From positions 372,001 through 436,000 of the forward strand of contig OX638327.1 of assembly GCA_951812745.1 (NCBI GenBank): 64,000 bases of DNA, given 5' to 3'. Origin of the DNA: an uncultured Nitrospirales bacterium. GTDB taxonomy: Bacteria > Nitrospirota > Nitrospiria > Nitrospirales > UBA8639. Under the pieces are notes generated by a model. That model was not told the origin of the DNA, searched no databases, and saw only the letters and a list, made by a program, of their open reading frames with translations. This document shows positions 44,747-53,013 of this stretch, piece after piece (the first letter of the stretch is position 1; the number at the start of each line of letters is the position of its first letter). Both the position numbers and the translations under genes were made by a program.

Positions 44747-46468
44747 TTATACGGCCGGAAGGTCGTAAGAGGAAAGCAATTCCTGGACATGGGGAAGCAC
44801 GTCGGCCGGTTGGAGTGGCACCACTTCCCCGGTATCGCGCCGTTTCAGTTCGACCACGCCTTGTGCCAGGCCTCGGTCGCCGATGGTGAGATGAAACGGG
44901 GCCCCGATCAAGTCGGCGTCGTTAAATTTCACTCCGGCACGTTCATCGCGATCGTCCCACAAGACTTCCAGGCCTGCTTCGGTGCACGAATCGTACAGCA
45001 TGCCGGCGGTTTTCACGACCTGCTCCGAGGCCGTGACCGGCAACAAATGGAGGTGAAAGGGCGCAATGGGCACGGGCCACACCATGCCTTTGTCATCATG
45101 GTTCTGTTCAATGGCTGCGGCGGCGGTCCGGCTGACGCCAATGCCGTAACACCCCATGATGGCCAACGTTTCTTGTCCGTCCGCATCCAGAAACGTCGCG
45201 TTCATGGCTTGGCTGTACTTCGTCCCCAGCAAGAAGACGTGGCCGACTTCAATCCCTTTCGCTTCTTGTAAGCGGTCGGCGCTCCTGGGTGACTGGTCGC
45301 CGGCTCGGGCTTGGCGCAGGTCGAGAAACGCCTCCACGGTAAAGTCCCGATCCCAGTTGACATTGATCAGGTGGGTGTCGTTCTTGTTCCCGCCGACGAC
45401 GAAGTTCCGCATGGCCTTGACCGCGTGGTCCGCGATGATTCGGATACCCTTGAGCCCGACGGGACCGGCGAAGCCGACCGGCGCGGACGATACCTTGCTC
45501 ACGGTTTCTGCATTTGCCAGCGTGAGCACCGTCGTTCCCAGGAAACGATTGATTTTGATTTCATTCGCCTCGTGGTCTCCACGAATCAGGACCGCAATGA
45601 CGTCACCAGTCGGTGTTTGGTAGAGCAGGGTCTTGACGAGTCGATTGGGTGAAACCTTCAAAAAGGCACAGACCTCCTGGACGGTTTTGGTCCCGGGGGT
45701 CTGCACGGCTTCGAGGGCGAGCGGAGCCGCCTTGTCCTCTTCCGGCGGAGGCGGCACTTCCGCTAACTCGACGTTGGCGGCATAGGACCCGCGTTCGTCG
45801 TACACGATCGTTTCTTCTCCGGTCTCGGCCAAGACCATGAATTCATGCGACATGCTGCCGCCGATCAGTCCGGTGTCCGCCTCGACCGCGCGGAACGTGA
45901 GCCCGCACCGTGTAAAAATTCGCTCGTACGCGTCGTACATTTTTTGATAGCTGAGACGCGCGCTCTCTTCATCGGCATCGAAACTGTAGGCGTCCTTCAT
46001 GATGAATTCGCGCCCGCGCATCAAGCCGAAACGGGGTCGGATTTCATCGCGGAATTTGGTTTGGATCTGGTAACAGTTCATGGGAAGTTGCCGGTAGGAG
46101 CGTATCTCACGGCGAAAGAGGTCGGTGATGACTTCTTCATGTGTGGGGCCGAAACAAAAATCGCGGTCATGCCGATCCTGGCATCGCAGCAATTCCTTCC
46201 CGTAAAAATCCCACCGTCCGGTTTCACGCCACAATTCGGCCGGAGAAAGGATCGGCATCAGCAGTTCCTGCGCCCCGGCACGATTCATTTCCTGGCGAAT
46301 GATACATTCGATTTTCTTGAGGACGCGCAGGCCCAGCGGGAGATAGGTGTAGATACCGGCCGCAACTTTTCGAATCATGCCGGCGCGCAGCATGAGCCGG
46401 TGGCTGATGACTTCAGCCTCACCCGGGGTTTGACGAAGGGTTGGAATGAACAGTCGGGTCGTTCGCAT
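44747..46468 (-). CDS. proS: Prolyl-tRNA synthetase, bacterial type
   Basis: 573 residues. Class II synthetase with the YbaK-like editing insertion. Motif 2 region FRDEIRPRFGLMRGREFIMKDAYSF, editing domain ~225-400 (VCAFLKVSPNRLVKTLLYQ and GDHEANEIK), motif 3 CYGIGVSRTAAAAIEQ, and a C-terminal anticodon-binding domain (DDRDERAGVKFNDADLIGAP). Full length. In many bacteria proS follows rseP directly; here nhaA and repeats lie between them. Confidence 0.96.
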   Translation of the reverse strand: MRTTRLFIPTLRQTPGEAEVISHRLMLRAGMIRKVAAGIYTYLPLGLRVLKKIECIIRQEMNRAGAQELLMPILSPAELWRETGRWDFYGKELLRCQDRHDRDFCFGPTHEEVITDLFRREIRSYRQLPMNCYQIQTKFRDEIRPRFGLMRGREFIMKDAYSFDADEESARLSYQKMYDAYERIFTRCGLTFRAVEADTGLIGGSMSHEFMVLAETGEETIVYDERGSYAANVELAEVPPPPEEDKAAPLALEAVQTPGTKTVQEVCAFLKVSPNRLVKTLLYQTPTGDVIAVLIRGDHEANEIKINRFLGTTVLTLANAETVSKVSSAPVGFAGPVGLKGIRIIADHAVKAMRNFVVGGNKNDTHLINVNWDRDFTVEAFLDLRQARAGDQSPRSADRLQEAKGIEVGHVFLLGTKYSQAMNATFLDADGQETLAIMGCYGIGVSRTAAAAIEQNHDDKGMVWPVPIAPFHLHLLPVTASEQVVKTAGMLYDSCTEAGLEVLWDDRDERAGVKFNDADLIGAPFHLTIGDRGLAQGVVELKRRDTGEVVPLQPADVLPHVQELLSSYDLPAV

Positions 46469-46566
46469 ACAAGAGGTACTCCTTATCGTCCGTGTGTACT
46501 CACTCGTTCATAGTTTTGCCCTCACCCCAGCTTTCTCCGGCGTTGGGGAGAGGGGGGCTCTTCCGT

Positions 46567-46622
46567 TCCCCTCCTTTGTAAGGACGGGGACTTTTTCTGA
46601 AGAGGGAAAAGTCGGGAGGTAG
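46567..46622. repeat. MITE-like half element
   Basis: CCCCTCCTTTGTAAGGACGGGG through GGGAGGTAG matches the right half of the 94-bp element at 33529-33622. Confidence 0.55.
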
Positions 46623-46632
46623 AGTAGCCTTC

Positions 46633-46665
46633 GTAGGTCGGGTTAGCCGCAGGCGTAACCCGACA
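46633..46665. repeat. GTAGGTCGG palindrome
   Basis: GTAGGTCGGGTTAGCCG pairs with GGCGTAACCCGACA. Intact family member. Confidence 0.7.
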
Positions 46666-46695
46666 ATTCCCACCGTTGAACGATTCCGTTACTGC

Positions 46696-46726
46696 TGTCG
46701 GATTACGCTCCGCTAATCCGACCTAC
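46696..46726. repeat. GTAGGTCGG palindrome, inverted copy
   Basis: TGTCGGATTACGC and GCTAATCCGACCTAC: the same family as 46633 in the opposite orientation. Confidence 0.7.
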
Positions 46727-46758
46727 AAGGACTGGCGCCTTCTGGGTATGCGACGATT

Positions 46759-46794
46759 CTACCCCACCTGACCTCCCCTTACAAAGGGGAAGGA
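46759..46794. repeat. MITE-like half element
   Basis: CTACCCCACCTGACCTCC and CTTACAAAGGGGAAGG match the left half of the element at 33529-33622 almost base for base. Confidence 0.6.
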
Positions 46795-46829
46795 ACGGTG
46801 GCTATATATAAATGGTACCGTTCCAGGAT

Positions 46830-48167
46830 TCAAGCGTCTTCCGCTCCGGGGCGTGTCGCCAGCAACAGGATGAGCGATCCTGTCAGGGTTGCCAGCAGGG
46901 ACCCGGCGAGGACCGCGGTCTTGGCGGCTTCGACCAGCGCCGCGTCGTCGAAGGCGAGGGTGGCAATGAACAGGGACATGGTGAACCCGATCCCGGCCAG
47001 GCAGCCCACCGACGCGACGTGCCAGAGACCGATCCCCCTGGGGAGTTCCGCAATGCGCAGCATCACGCCCGCCCAGGCGAACAGCCAGATGCCCAGCGGC
47101 TTGCCGATGACGAGACCCAGGATGATGCCCAGGCTCATCGGCTCGGCCAGCAGGTAAAGCGCCTCGCGTTCCAGGCTCACGCCGGCGTTCGTCAGGGCGA
47201 ACAGGGGAAGGATGGCGAACGTCACGAACGGCATGAGCATATGTTCGAGTTTCTGCAGGGGGGCGGTGGCGTGTTCCGTCAACTGCTCCATCGAGTGCAC
47301 GATATGGTGCTGCCGGTCGGTCAGCAGGGTCCTGTCCGCGGGCAGTCCGGTGTTCCGCAGTTGTTCCAGCAGGTCCCGCGTCCAGTCGTGCAGTTGCCGG
47401 GCGTTGATGACGGTACGTGCCGGAATGGTGAACGCCATCAGAACGCCGGCGAGGGTCGCGTGCACGCCCGACTTGTAGAACGCCACCCAGATAGCGAGCC
47501 CGATGAGGAAGTAGAAGATCGGGTTGCGCACGCCGATGACGTTGGCGCCGATGGACATCCCCAGCAACAGGCCGCCGACGAGCAGGCTTCCCGGCGCGAT
47601 GGCGTCCGTATAGAAAATCGCGACCATGACAATGGCCCCGATGTCGTCCACGATAGCCAGCGCGGTAAGGAAGATCTTGAGTGAAAGCGGCACCGGAAAA
47701 ACCGCCAGAATGCCCAGGGCGAACGCGATGTCCGTGGCCATCGGAATACCCCAGCCGCGGGCGAACGCCCCGTTGCCATTGAAGGCGAAATACACGAGGG
47801 CCGGCACGGCCATGCCGCCGGCCGCGGCGAGGACAGGCAGGGCCGCCTTCCGGGGATTGGCCAATTCGCCGGCCAGCAATTCGCGCTTGATCTCCAGACC
47901 GACCACGAAAAAGAAGAGGCCCATCAGGCCGTCGTTGATCCAGTGGCTGAGGGATTTGTTCAGGCCGAACGGTCCGACGGAGAGGGCGAGTTTCGTCTGC
48001 AGCCAGTGGTGATAGAATCCGGCCCAGGGCGAGTTGGCCCAGGCGACGGCCACGACCGTGGCCGCCAGCAGCAGGAGGGCGCCTGACAGTTTGTGAGCGG
48101 CGAAAATCTGGAAGGGCCGCGCAAGACGGTCGGCCAGACTCTCTTCGATGTTCCAGGACGGTTTCAT
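46830..48167 (-). CDS. nhaA: Na+/H+ antiporter NhaA
   Basis: 445 residues with about twelve membrane segments. IKRELLAGELANPRKAALPVLAAAGGMAVPALVYFAFN, TDIAFALGILAVF and the two-aspartate transport site in LAIVDDIGAIVMVAIFY are the hallmark motifs. It exports sodium in exchange for protons at high pH. The central periplasmic loop and C-terminal half are longer than in E. coli NhaA. Third positions are visibly richer in G and C than in proS or rseP, and repeats lie on both sides, so it may be an insertion into the rseP-proS region. Confidence 0.95.
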   Translation of the reverse strand: MKPSWNIEESLADRLARPFQIFAAHKLSGALLLLAATVVAVAWANSPWAGFYHHWLQTKLALSVGPFGLNKSLSHWINDGLMGLFFFVVGLEIKRELLAGELANPRKAALPVLAAAGGMAVPALVYFAFNGNGAFARGWGIPMATDIAFALGILAVFPVPLSLKIFLTALAIVDDIGAIVMVAIFYTDAIAPGSLLVGGLLLGMSIGANVIGVRNPIFYFLIGLAIWVAFYKSGVHATLAGVLMAFTIPARTVINARQLHDWTRDLLEQLRNTGLPADRTLLTDRQHHIVHSMEQLTEHATAPLQKLEHMLMPFVTFAILPLFALTNAGVSLEREALYLLAEPMSLGIILGLVIGKPLGIWLFAWAGVMLRIAELPRGIGLWHVASVGCLAGIGFTMSLFIATLAFDDAALVEAAKTAVLAGSLLATLTGSLILLLATRPGAEDA

Positions 48168-48205
48168 GAATTGGAAGCGAACGCGCGCGCGGGCATTGAA
48201 CGGAT

Positions 48206-48238
48206 TGTCGGGTTACGCCTTCGGCTAACCCGACCTAC
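48206..48238. repeat. GTAGGTCGG palindrome, inverted copy
   Basis: TGTCGGGTTACGCC and GGCTAACCCGACCTAC, just upstream of nhaA. Confidence 0.7.
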
Positions 48239-48256
48239 GGGACCGTTCTCCTTCTG

Positions 48257-48285
48257 TCATCCTCGACCCGATCGGGGATCCAGGG
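48257..48285. repeat. GTCATCCTCGACCCG-type REP stem
   Basis: GTCATCC, CGACCCGATCGGGG and ATCCAGG: a member of the GTCATTCCCGC-like family seen at 19587 and 44703. Confidence 0.55.
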
Positions 48286-48306
48286 TCTTTGTCTTTTGTA
48301 TTCGTA

Positions 48307-48337
48307 GTAGGTCGGATTAGCGTAGCGTCATCCGACA
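48307..48337. repeat. GTAGGTCGG palindrome
   Basis: GTAGGTCGGATTAGCG and CGTCATCCGACA, in opposite orientation to the copy at 48206. The pair brackets the REP stem at 48257. Confidence 0.7.
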
Positions 48338-48348
48338 AATCGGCTGAA

Positions 48349-49713
48349 TTATTGAAGCAAGCGTTGGATGTCATTGAAAAACGCGAAAATCATAATTCCG
48401 AACAGCAGCACGATTCCCACCTGTTGGGTGAATTCCCGTTGGCGTTCGGCAAGCGGACGGCCCAGGATCGCTTCGCAGGCAAAGAAGAACAGATGGCCGC
48501 CGTCCAGGACGGGAATAGGCAGGAGGTTCAGAATGCCAAGGTTGATGCTCAGGATGGCCACGAAGAACATGACGTCGGGGAGGCCGCGTTCGGCAGCCGT
48601 GCCTGAGGCACTGGCGATCATGATGGGTCCCCCGATGTTTTTCGAGGAGATTTCGCCGGTCAACATTTTGTAGATGCCGACGACGGTGAGTTCGCACCAT
48701 CCCCACGTGGCTTTCACGCCCTGGACCACGGCCGTGAGAGGGGAGGACGCGCGGATCACCGATCGTCCCGACCCCATAATGCCGATTTTTCCGATCGTGG
48801 TGCGTGTGCCGTTGTCCGTGACTTCATGGGGTGCGGGAATGATCGTCAGCGTGACAATCGCGCCTTCACGATCAACCTGCATGGTGAGAGAATCGTTCGG
48901 GTGAGCCTTGATGATGCGGGTCATCTGCGACCAGGTCTGAATCGTTTCTCCCTGAATCTCGAGGATGCGGTCACCTTCCTTGAGCCCGGCTTCGGCGGCC
49001 GGCATATCCGGCATGACGGCCGTCACGATGGGAGCCGCCTCCTCAATGCCGATGACGTACAGGGGGTGCTCGATGTTCTCCGGATCGTAGAGTTCGGGCG
49101 TGATGAGGAAGGCTTTCAGGGCGTCGCCCCGGCGAACCTCGACGGTGAGCGAACGTCCGTTGCTTTCGGCAACCGCGGCATAGACCTCATTTTTCGTGGT
49201 GATTTCCTGTTCATCGATTTTTGTGATCCGGTCGCCGACGTGAAGGCCGGCTTGGCCGGCCGGCGAGTCTGCCCTGATCGCGTCGATCGTGGGGATGAGT
49301 TCGTCGAACGTCGGGATGGGCAGGGGAGCGCCCACGGCCAGCCAAGCTGAAAAAATCAGGTAGCTCAGGAAAAAATTGAATCCCGGCCCGGCCGCCACGA
49401 TGAGGGTCCGTTTCCACAAGGGTTTGTGGGAAAACGACCGGTCCCGCTCCTCTGCCGGGACGGGTTCGCCGGCGTCTTCCCCGAACATTTTGACGTAGCC
49501 GCCAAGGGGAATGGCCGAAACGAGATATTCGGTATCCCCGATTTGACGGCTCAGCACTTTCGGTCCGAAGCCCAGGGAAAATTTCAGGACTCTGACCCCT
49601 GCCCAACGGGCCACGATAAAATGTCCAAACTCGTGAAAGGTCACGAGGACACCCAACACCACCAAAAACCACCAGATCTTTTGAACGACGACGTAAATGA
49701 TATCAGGAGACAT
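48349..49713 (-). CDS. rseP: Site-2 zinc metalloprotease RseP
   Basis: 454-residue intramembrane protease. The zinc site HEFGH (27-31) lies in the first membrane segment. Two PDZ domains (~110-195 and ~210-290) include DSPAGQAGLHVGDRITKI and DMPAAEAGLKEGDRILEI. The last part has NLGILNLLPIPVLDGGHLFFF with the third zinc ligand Asp. It cleaves membrane anti-sigma factors or signal-peptide remnants. It follows dxr on the same strand, as in the common uppS-cdsA-dxr-rseP order. Confidence 0.95.
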   Translation of the reverse strand: MSPDIIYVVVQKIWWFLVVLGVLVTFHEFGHFIVARWAGVRVLKFSLGFGPKVLSRQIGDTEYLVSAIPLGGYVKMFGEDAGEPVPAEERDRSFSHKPLWKRTLIVAAGPGFNFFLSYLIFSAWLAVGAPLPIPTFDELIPTIDAIRADSPAGQAGLHVGDRITKIDEQEITTKNEVYAAVAESNGRSLTVEVRRGDALKAFLITPELYDPENIEHPLYVIGIEEAAPIVTAVMPDMPAAEAGLKEGDRILEIQGETIQTWSQMTRIIKAHPNDSLTMQVDREGAIVTLTIIPAPHEVTDNGTRTTIGKIGIMGSGRSVIRASSPLTAVVQGVKATWGWCELTVVGIYKMLTGEISSKNIGGPIMIASASGTAAERGLPDVMFFVAILSINLGILNLLPIPVLDGGHLFFFACEAILGRPLAERQREFTQQVGIVLLFGIMIFAFFNDIQRLLQ

Positions 49714-49752
49714 GGCGTAACTCGTGACGATGCAAAGAAGCGAATGTTTGTA

Positions 49753-50910
49753 TCAGGCTAAACTGAGGATGAACGCCGAGGCTTTTTCCCTGGCCCAACG
49801 ATCGGCCTCCAAGGCATCCTCCAATGACGTGAGCGGTTGCACGTCGGCACATTGTACGGTTCGCTCAATGACGTTGGCAATGTGCCCGAAGGGGAGCCCA
49901 TGATACAGAAACGCATCGACGGCGGCTTCATTCGCGGCATTGAGAATCGCCGGACAGGTGCCGCCACGGTCCAACGCCTCATAGGCCAACCGCAGACAGG
50001 GAAACCTGACGGGATCGGGTTGATAAAACGTCAATTTGCCGAATTTCCATAAATCCAAAGAAGGCGGATCCAGGGGCACGCGTCGAGGGTAATCCATGGC
50101 GTAACTGATCGGGGTTCGCATATCGGGCAATCCCAATTGGGCGATCACCGACCCATCGCGATATTCTACCAGGGAATGGATGATACTTTCCCGGTGAATG
50201 ACCACGTCGAGTTGCGCGGGTGGGCAATCGAATAGCCACCGGGCTTCGATGACCTCCAGCCCTTTATTCATCAGCGTCGCCGAATCCACGGTAATTTTCG
50301 CGCCCATGTCCCAATTCGGGTGTTGGAGCGCCTGCTCGGGCGTGGCGGTCTCCATGTCTTCCTTCGTGCAGTCCCAGAACGGGCCGCCGGAAGCCGTCAG
50401 GATGATGCGGCGGACGTCCTCGCGCCGATGGCCGGCGAGCGACTGAAAAATCGCACTGTGTTCACTGTCAACGGGGAAAATAGGCACGCCTTGGCGGCGG
50501 GCTTCCTCCTGCATCAGTTGCCCGGCCATCACCATGGGCTCCTTGTTGGCCAAGGCCACCCGGCGGCCCGTGCGAATGGCGGCCATGGTCGGGACCAGGC
50601 CGGCTCCCCCCACGATGGCCGAGATGACCAGATCACTCTCCGGCAGGGAAGCCACTTCCCTTACGCCGTCGGGACCGTCGAGGACCTGAACGGCCGGATC
50701 GTCCACGCGGGAACGGAGGCGTTGCGCCGCCGCGGGATCGGCGAGGGCCACGAATTTCGGACGAAACGACCGGATCTGCTGTTCCAGCTTTTCGTCACTG
50801 TGTCGGGCAGCCAGTCCCAGGATCGAAAATTGATCCGGAAATTTGGTGACGATGTCGAGGGTACTGTCTCCGATGGAGCCCGTTGAGCCGAGTAGCACGA
50901 TCTGTTTCAT
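49753..50910 (-). CDS. dxr: 1-deoxy-D-xylulose 5-phosphate reductoisomerase
   Basis: 385 residues. Second step of the MEP isoprenoid pathway. NADPH motif GSTGSIGDSTLDI at the start, then ALANKEPMVMAG, DSEHSAIFQSL with metal and substrate residues, and ASGGPFWDC. It lies between rseP and cdsA and supplies isoprenoid units for the undecaprenyl carrier made by the uppS product encoded upstream. Confidence 0.97.
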   Translation of the reverse strand: MKQIVLLGSTGSIGDSTLDIVTKFPDQFSILGLAARHSDEKLEQQIRSFRPKFVALADPAAAQRLRSRVDDPAVQVLDGPDGVREVASLPESDLVISAIVGGAGLVPTMAAIRTGRRVALANKEPMVMAGQLMQEEARRQGVPIFPVDSEHSAIFQSLAGHRREDVRRIILTASGGPFWDCTKEDMETATPEQALQHPNWDMGAKITVDSATLMNKGLEVIEARWLFDCPPAQLDVVIHRESIIHSLVEYRDGSVIAQLGLPDMRTPISYAMDYPRRVPLDPPSLDLWKFGKLTFYQPDPVRFPCLRLAYEALDRGGTCPAILNAANEAAVDAFLYHGLPFGHIANVIERTVQCADVQPLTSLEDALEADRWAREKASAFILSLA

Positions 50911-50943
50911 TCGACGGAGTCTTTCATGCAGTCCCTTTTCCTT

Positions 50944-51033
50944 CCCCGTTTTTGTCAGACAACCCCCTCAATCCCCCTTATTAGGGGTACGGCAGAGTTC
51001 CTTACCCCCCTGATAAGGGGGGCCAGGGGGGTT
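50944..51033. repeat. CCCCCTTAT-type palindromic element
   Basis: The left part (50944-50994) matches 35706-35756. AACCCCCTCAATCCCCCTTAT pairs with CTGATAAGGGGG and AGGGGGGTT, giving a palindrome over 50961-51033. It lies between dxr and cdsA. Confidence 0.6.
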
Positions 51034-51039
51034 CAGAAC

Positions 51040-51082
51040 GTAACCCGACGATCCGTTAATCTGTCGGCTAATCCGACCTACT
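51040..51082. repeat. Degenerate GTAGGTCGG palindrome
   Basis: GTAACCCGACGATCC, then CTGTCGGCTAATCCGACCTAC: a rearranged or partial copy. Its right edge touches the cdsA stop. Confidence 0.45.
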
Positions 51083-51962
51083 GCACAAACGCCATATAAT
51101 AATAAAAAACCGGCGCGTTGAGAAGCAGGCTGTCCACGCGGTCCAACATGCCTCCGTGCCCGGGAATCAAGGAGCCGGAATCCTTGACGCCCGCGTATCG
51201 TTTCAGAGCCGACTCGGAGAGATCTCCCAGGAGGCCCAGCACGGTGAACAGTAAACCCAGTATCAGACAATCGACCGGCGTGACGGTCGGGAGAAACCAG
51301 ACGTGCCCGAGCCAGGCGATAAGAGGAGCCACAACCAGGCCCCCAAGAAACCCTTCGACGGTTTTCTTCGGGCTTAATCGGGGCGCCAGGGGCCGTGATC
51401 CCCACGTTCTCCCGACGTAGTACGCGGCGGTGTCACCTGTCCACGTCACCAACAGTACGAACAGAACCAATAACGCCCCGTCGTTCTGGTTTCTCAGCCA
51501 GAGAAAGTGTCCGAGGGTATATCCGATGTAGAGAATCCCGAACAGGAGAATGAACATGGAAAGATGGCGGGACCCCGAAGGAGCCAAGCTGATCTGGTAA
51601 CAGAGAAGGCCCACGAGGGTAAGTAAGAGAGCCAGAGAAAAACTGAGAACCGTCGGCCACTGCATGGCAATCAGCAGAAGCAACGCTCCCGGAAAACCAA
51701 CGAGGGCGTGCCGAGCCAGGTGCCGCTTCTCAAAGAAGAGTCCCAGGAATTCCCATTGCGCGAGCAGGACGGTGGCGGTGATGAAAACAAAGAACGCCGC
51801 CGGCGGAAGATACCGGGTGAGAACGTACAAGAGAGGAAGGAAGACCAGAGCGGAATAGGCGCGCTTGGAGTCAAACCTCAACGTGGACAAGCGAACGATA
51901 TGGCGATCCGGGTTCTTCGACGGGCTCCTGGAGGCGGGCTCAACCACATTATTCGTGCTCAC
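51078..51962 (-). CDS. cdsA: Phosphatidate cytidylyltransferase
   Basis: 294-residue polytopic membrane enzyme that makes CDP-diacylglycerol. The signature SPKKTVEGFLGGLVVAPLIAW and the terminal SGSLIPGHGGMLDRVDSLLLNAPVFYYY are intact. A longer frame to 52112 runs inside uppS and is rejected. The GTG at 51962 overlaps the uppS stop (GTGA), the usual coupling in this operon. Confidence 0.93.
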   Translation of the reverse strand: MSTNNVVEPASRSPSKNPDRHIVRLSTLRFDSKRAYSALVFLPLLYVLTRYLPPAAFFVFITATVLLAQWEFLGLFFEKRHLARHALVGFPGALLLLIAMQWPTVLSFSLALLLTLVGLLCYQISLAPSGSRHLSMFILLFGILYIGYTLGHFLWLRNQNDGALLVLFVLLVTWTGDTAAYYVGRTWGSRPLAPRLSPKKTVEGFLGGLVVAPLIAWLGHVWFLPTVTPVDCLILGLLFTVLGLLGDLSESALKRYAGVKDSGSLIPGHGGMLDRVDSLLLNAPVFYYYMAFVQ

Positions 51963-52753
51963 AGCCTGTTTTGAGGAGAGACGCCATGCGGAAGACGACC
52001 GAAACGACGATCCCGTTTTTGGTAATCGAGCAGCGCCAGCAACACGTCGCGTCGTCGGAAGTCTGGCCAAAGGGTATTCGTAAAATAGAGCTCCGTATAC
52101 GCGATTTGCCACAGCAGGAAATTGCTGATTCTCGCTTCCCCGCTCGTCCGAATGAGGAGGTCCGGATCCGGAAGACCGGCCGTGGACAGGTACTGCTCGA
52201 ATTGGACTTCATCAACGCGTTTCGAAGCTCTCCCTCCTTGAATATCGTCGATCAGACGATTCGTGGCGTCGACAATCTCGGAGCGTCCTCCATAACTGAG
52301 GGCGATCATGACGGTGCGCTCGGTGAAATGCGCGGTCTCTTGGGCGACGGCGTGCACCAGGTCTTGCGTGGAAGCAGGAAGCTCGTGCAGCAGGCCAATG
52401 GGGAAAAATCGTGTTTTGCGTTCGTGAAAGGTCTGCCGCTCCTGAAGAAGAAATTCTTGAAGGAGCGTCATGAGCAAAGCGATCTCGGCTTGAGGCCGCT
52501 TCCAGTTCTCCTGCGAGAACGCGTACACCGTGACAATGGGAATCCCCAGCAGGTAATAGGTATTGAGCACTTCCCGGACGGCAATCAGCCCTTCCCGGTG
52601 TCCGGCTATACGGGGCAGCCCCCGCTGCGACGCCCAGCGGCCGTTCCCGTCCATAATCATCGCCACGTGACGGGGCAATGTTTCTTGATCCAACTGGGAG
52701 AAGAGATCGTCTTCCGTGAATTCCGCAAAAGACTGGGTTGAATGGAGCGGCAT
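51959..52753 (-). CDS. uppS: Undecaprenyl diphosphate synthase
   Basis: 264 residues. Cis-prenyltransferase that makes the lipid carrier for cell wall synthesis. MIMDGNGRWASQRGLPRIAGH carries the catalytic Asp and pyrophosphate residues. VYAFSQENWKRP, ALSYGGRSEIVDA and DLLIRTSGEARISNFLLWQIAYTELYFT are the conserved regions. It heads the uppS-cdsA-dxr-rseP run. Confidence 0.96.
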   Translation of the reverse strand: MPLHSTQSFAEFTEDDLFSQLDQETLPRHVAMIMDGNGRWASQRGLPRIAGHREGLIAVREVLNTYYLLGIPIVTVYAFSQENWKRPQAEIALLMTLLQEFLLQERQTFHERKTRFFPIGLLHELPASTQDLVHAVAQETAHFTERTVMIALSYGGRSEIVDATNRLIDDIQGGRASKRVDEVQFEQYLSTAGLPDPDLLIRTSGEARISNFLLWQIAYTELYFTNTLWPDFRRRDVLLALLDYQKRDRRFGRLPHGVSPQNRL

Positions 52754-52932
52754 CGGTATTGGTGAAGGAGTTCGTCGTGCGATGAGACAATGGGAAATAG
52801 TCTAATCGTGAGACATGGCCTTGTCAAATCAGAATGTGTGAAAACAGCCAACGTCACCTCGAATCCGTTATTCTGGGGAGACCGTAGATCGGGGTGGCGT
52901 AGCGTCAGTGTAATTTGTTCCCCGTCTTTGTA

Positions 52933-52960
52933 AGGAGAGGAGAGGAGAGGAGAGGAGAGG
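52933..52960. repeat. AGGAG microsatellite
   Basis: Five perfect AGGAG units (52933-52957) plus AGG, 53 bases before the tldD start. It sits inside a remnant of the MITE-like right half (CTTTGTAAGG before, GGGGAGGTAG after). Five-base units can change number by slippage. Confidence 0.8.
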
Positions 52961-53013
52961 GGAGGTAGAGGCTTTCTTGCGCAAATTTCAGCGGGCATGT
53001 TAAGTGTAGGACC

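Larger units (their letters stand above)
46469..46829. other. Repeat-filled gap between proS and nhaA
   Basis: 361 bases without a gene. It contains two MITE-like halves (46567-46622 and 46759-46794) flanking two GTAGGTCGG palindromes in opposite orientation (46633-46665 and 46696-46726), so the whole block is roughly an inverted arrangement. It looks like nested insertion of small palindromic elements. Confidence 0.6.
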
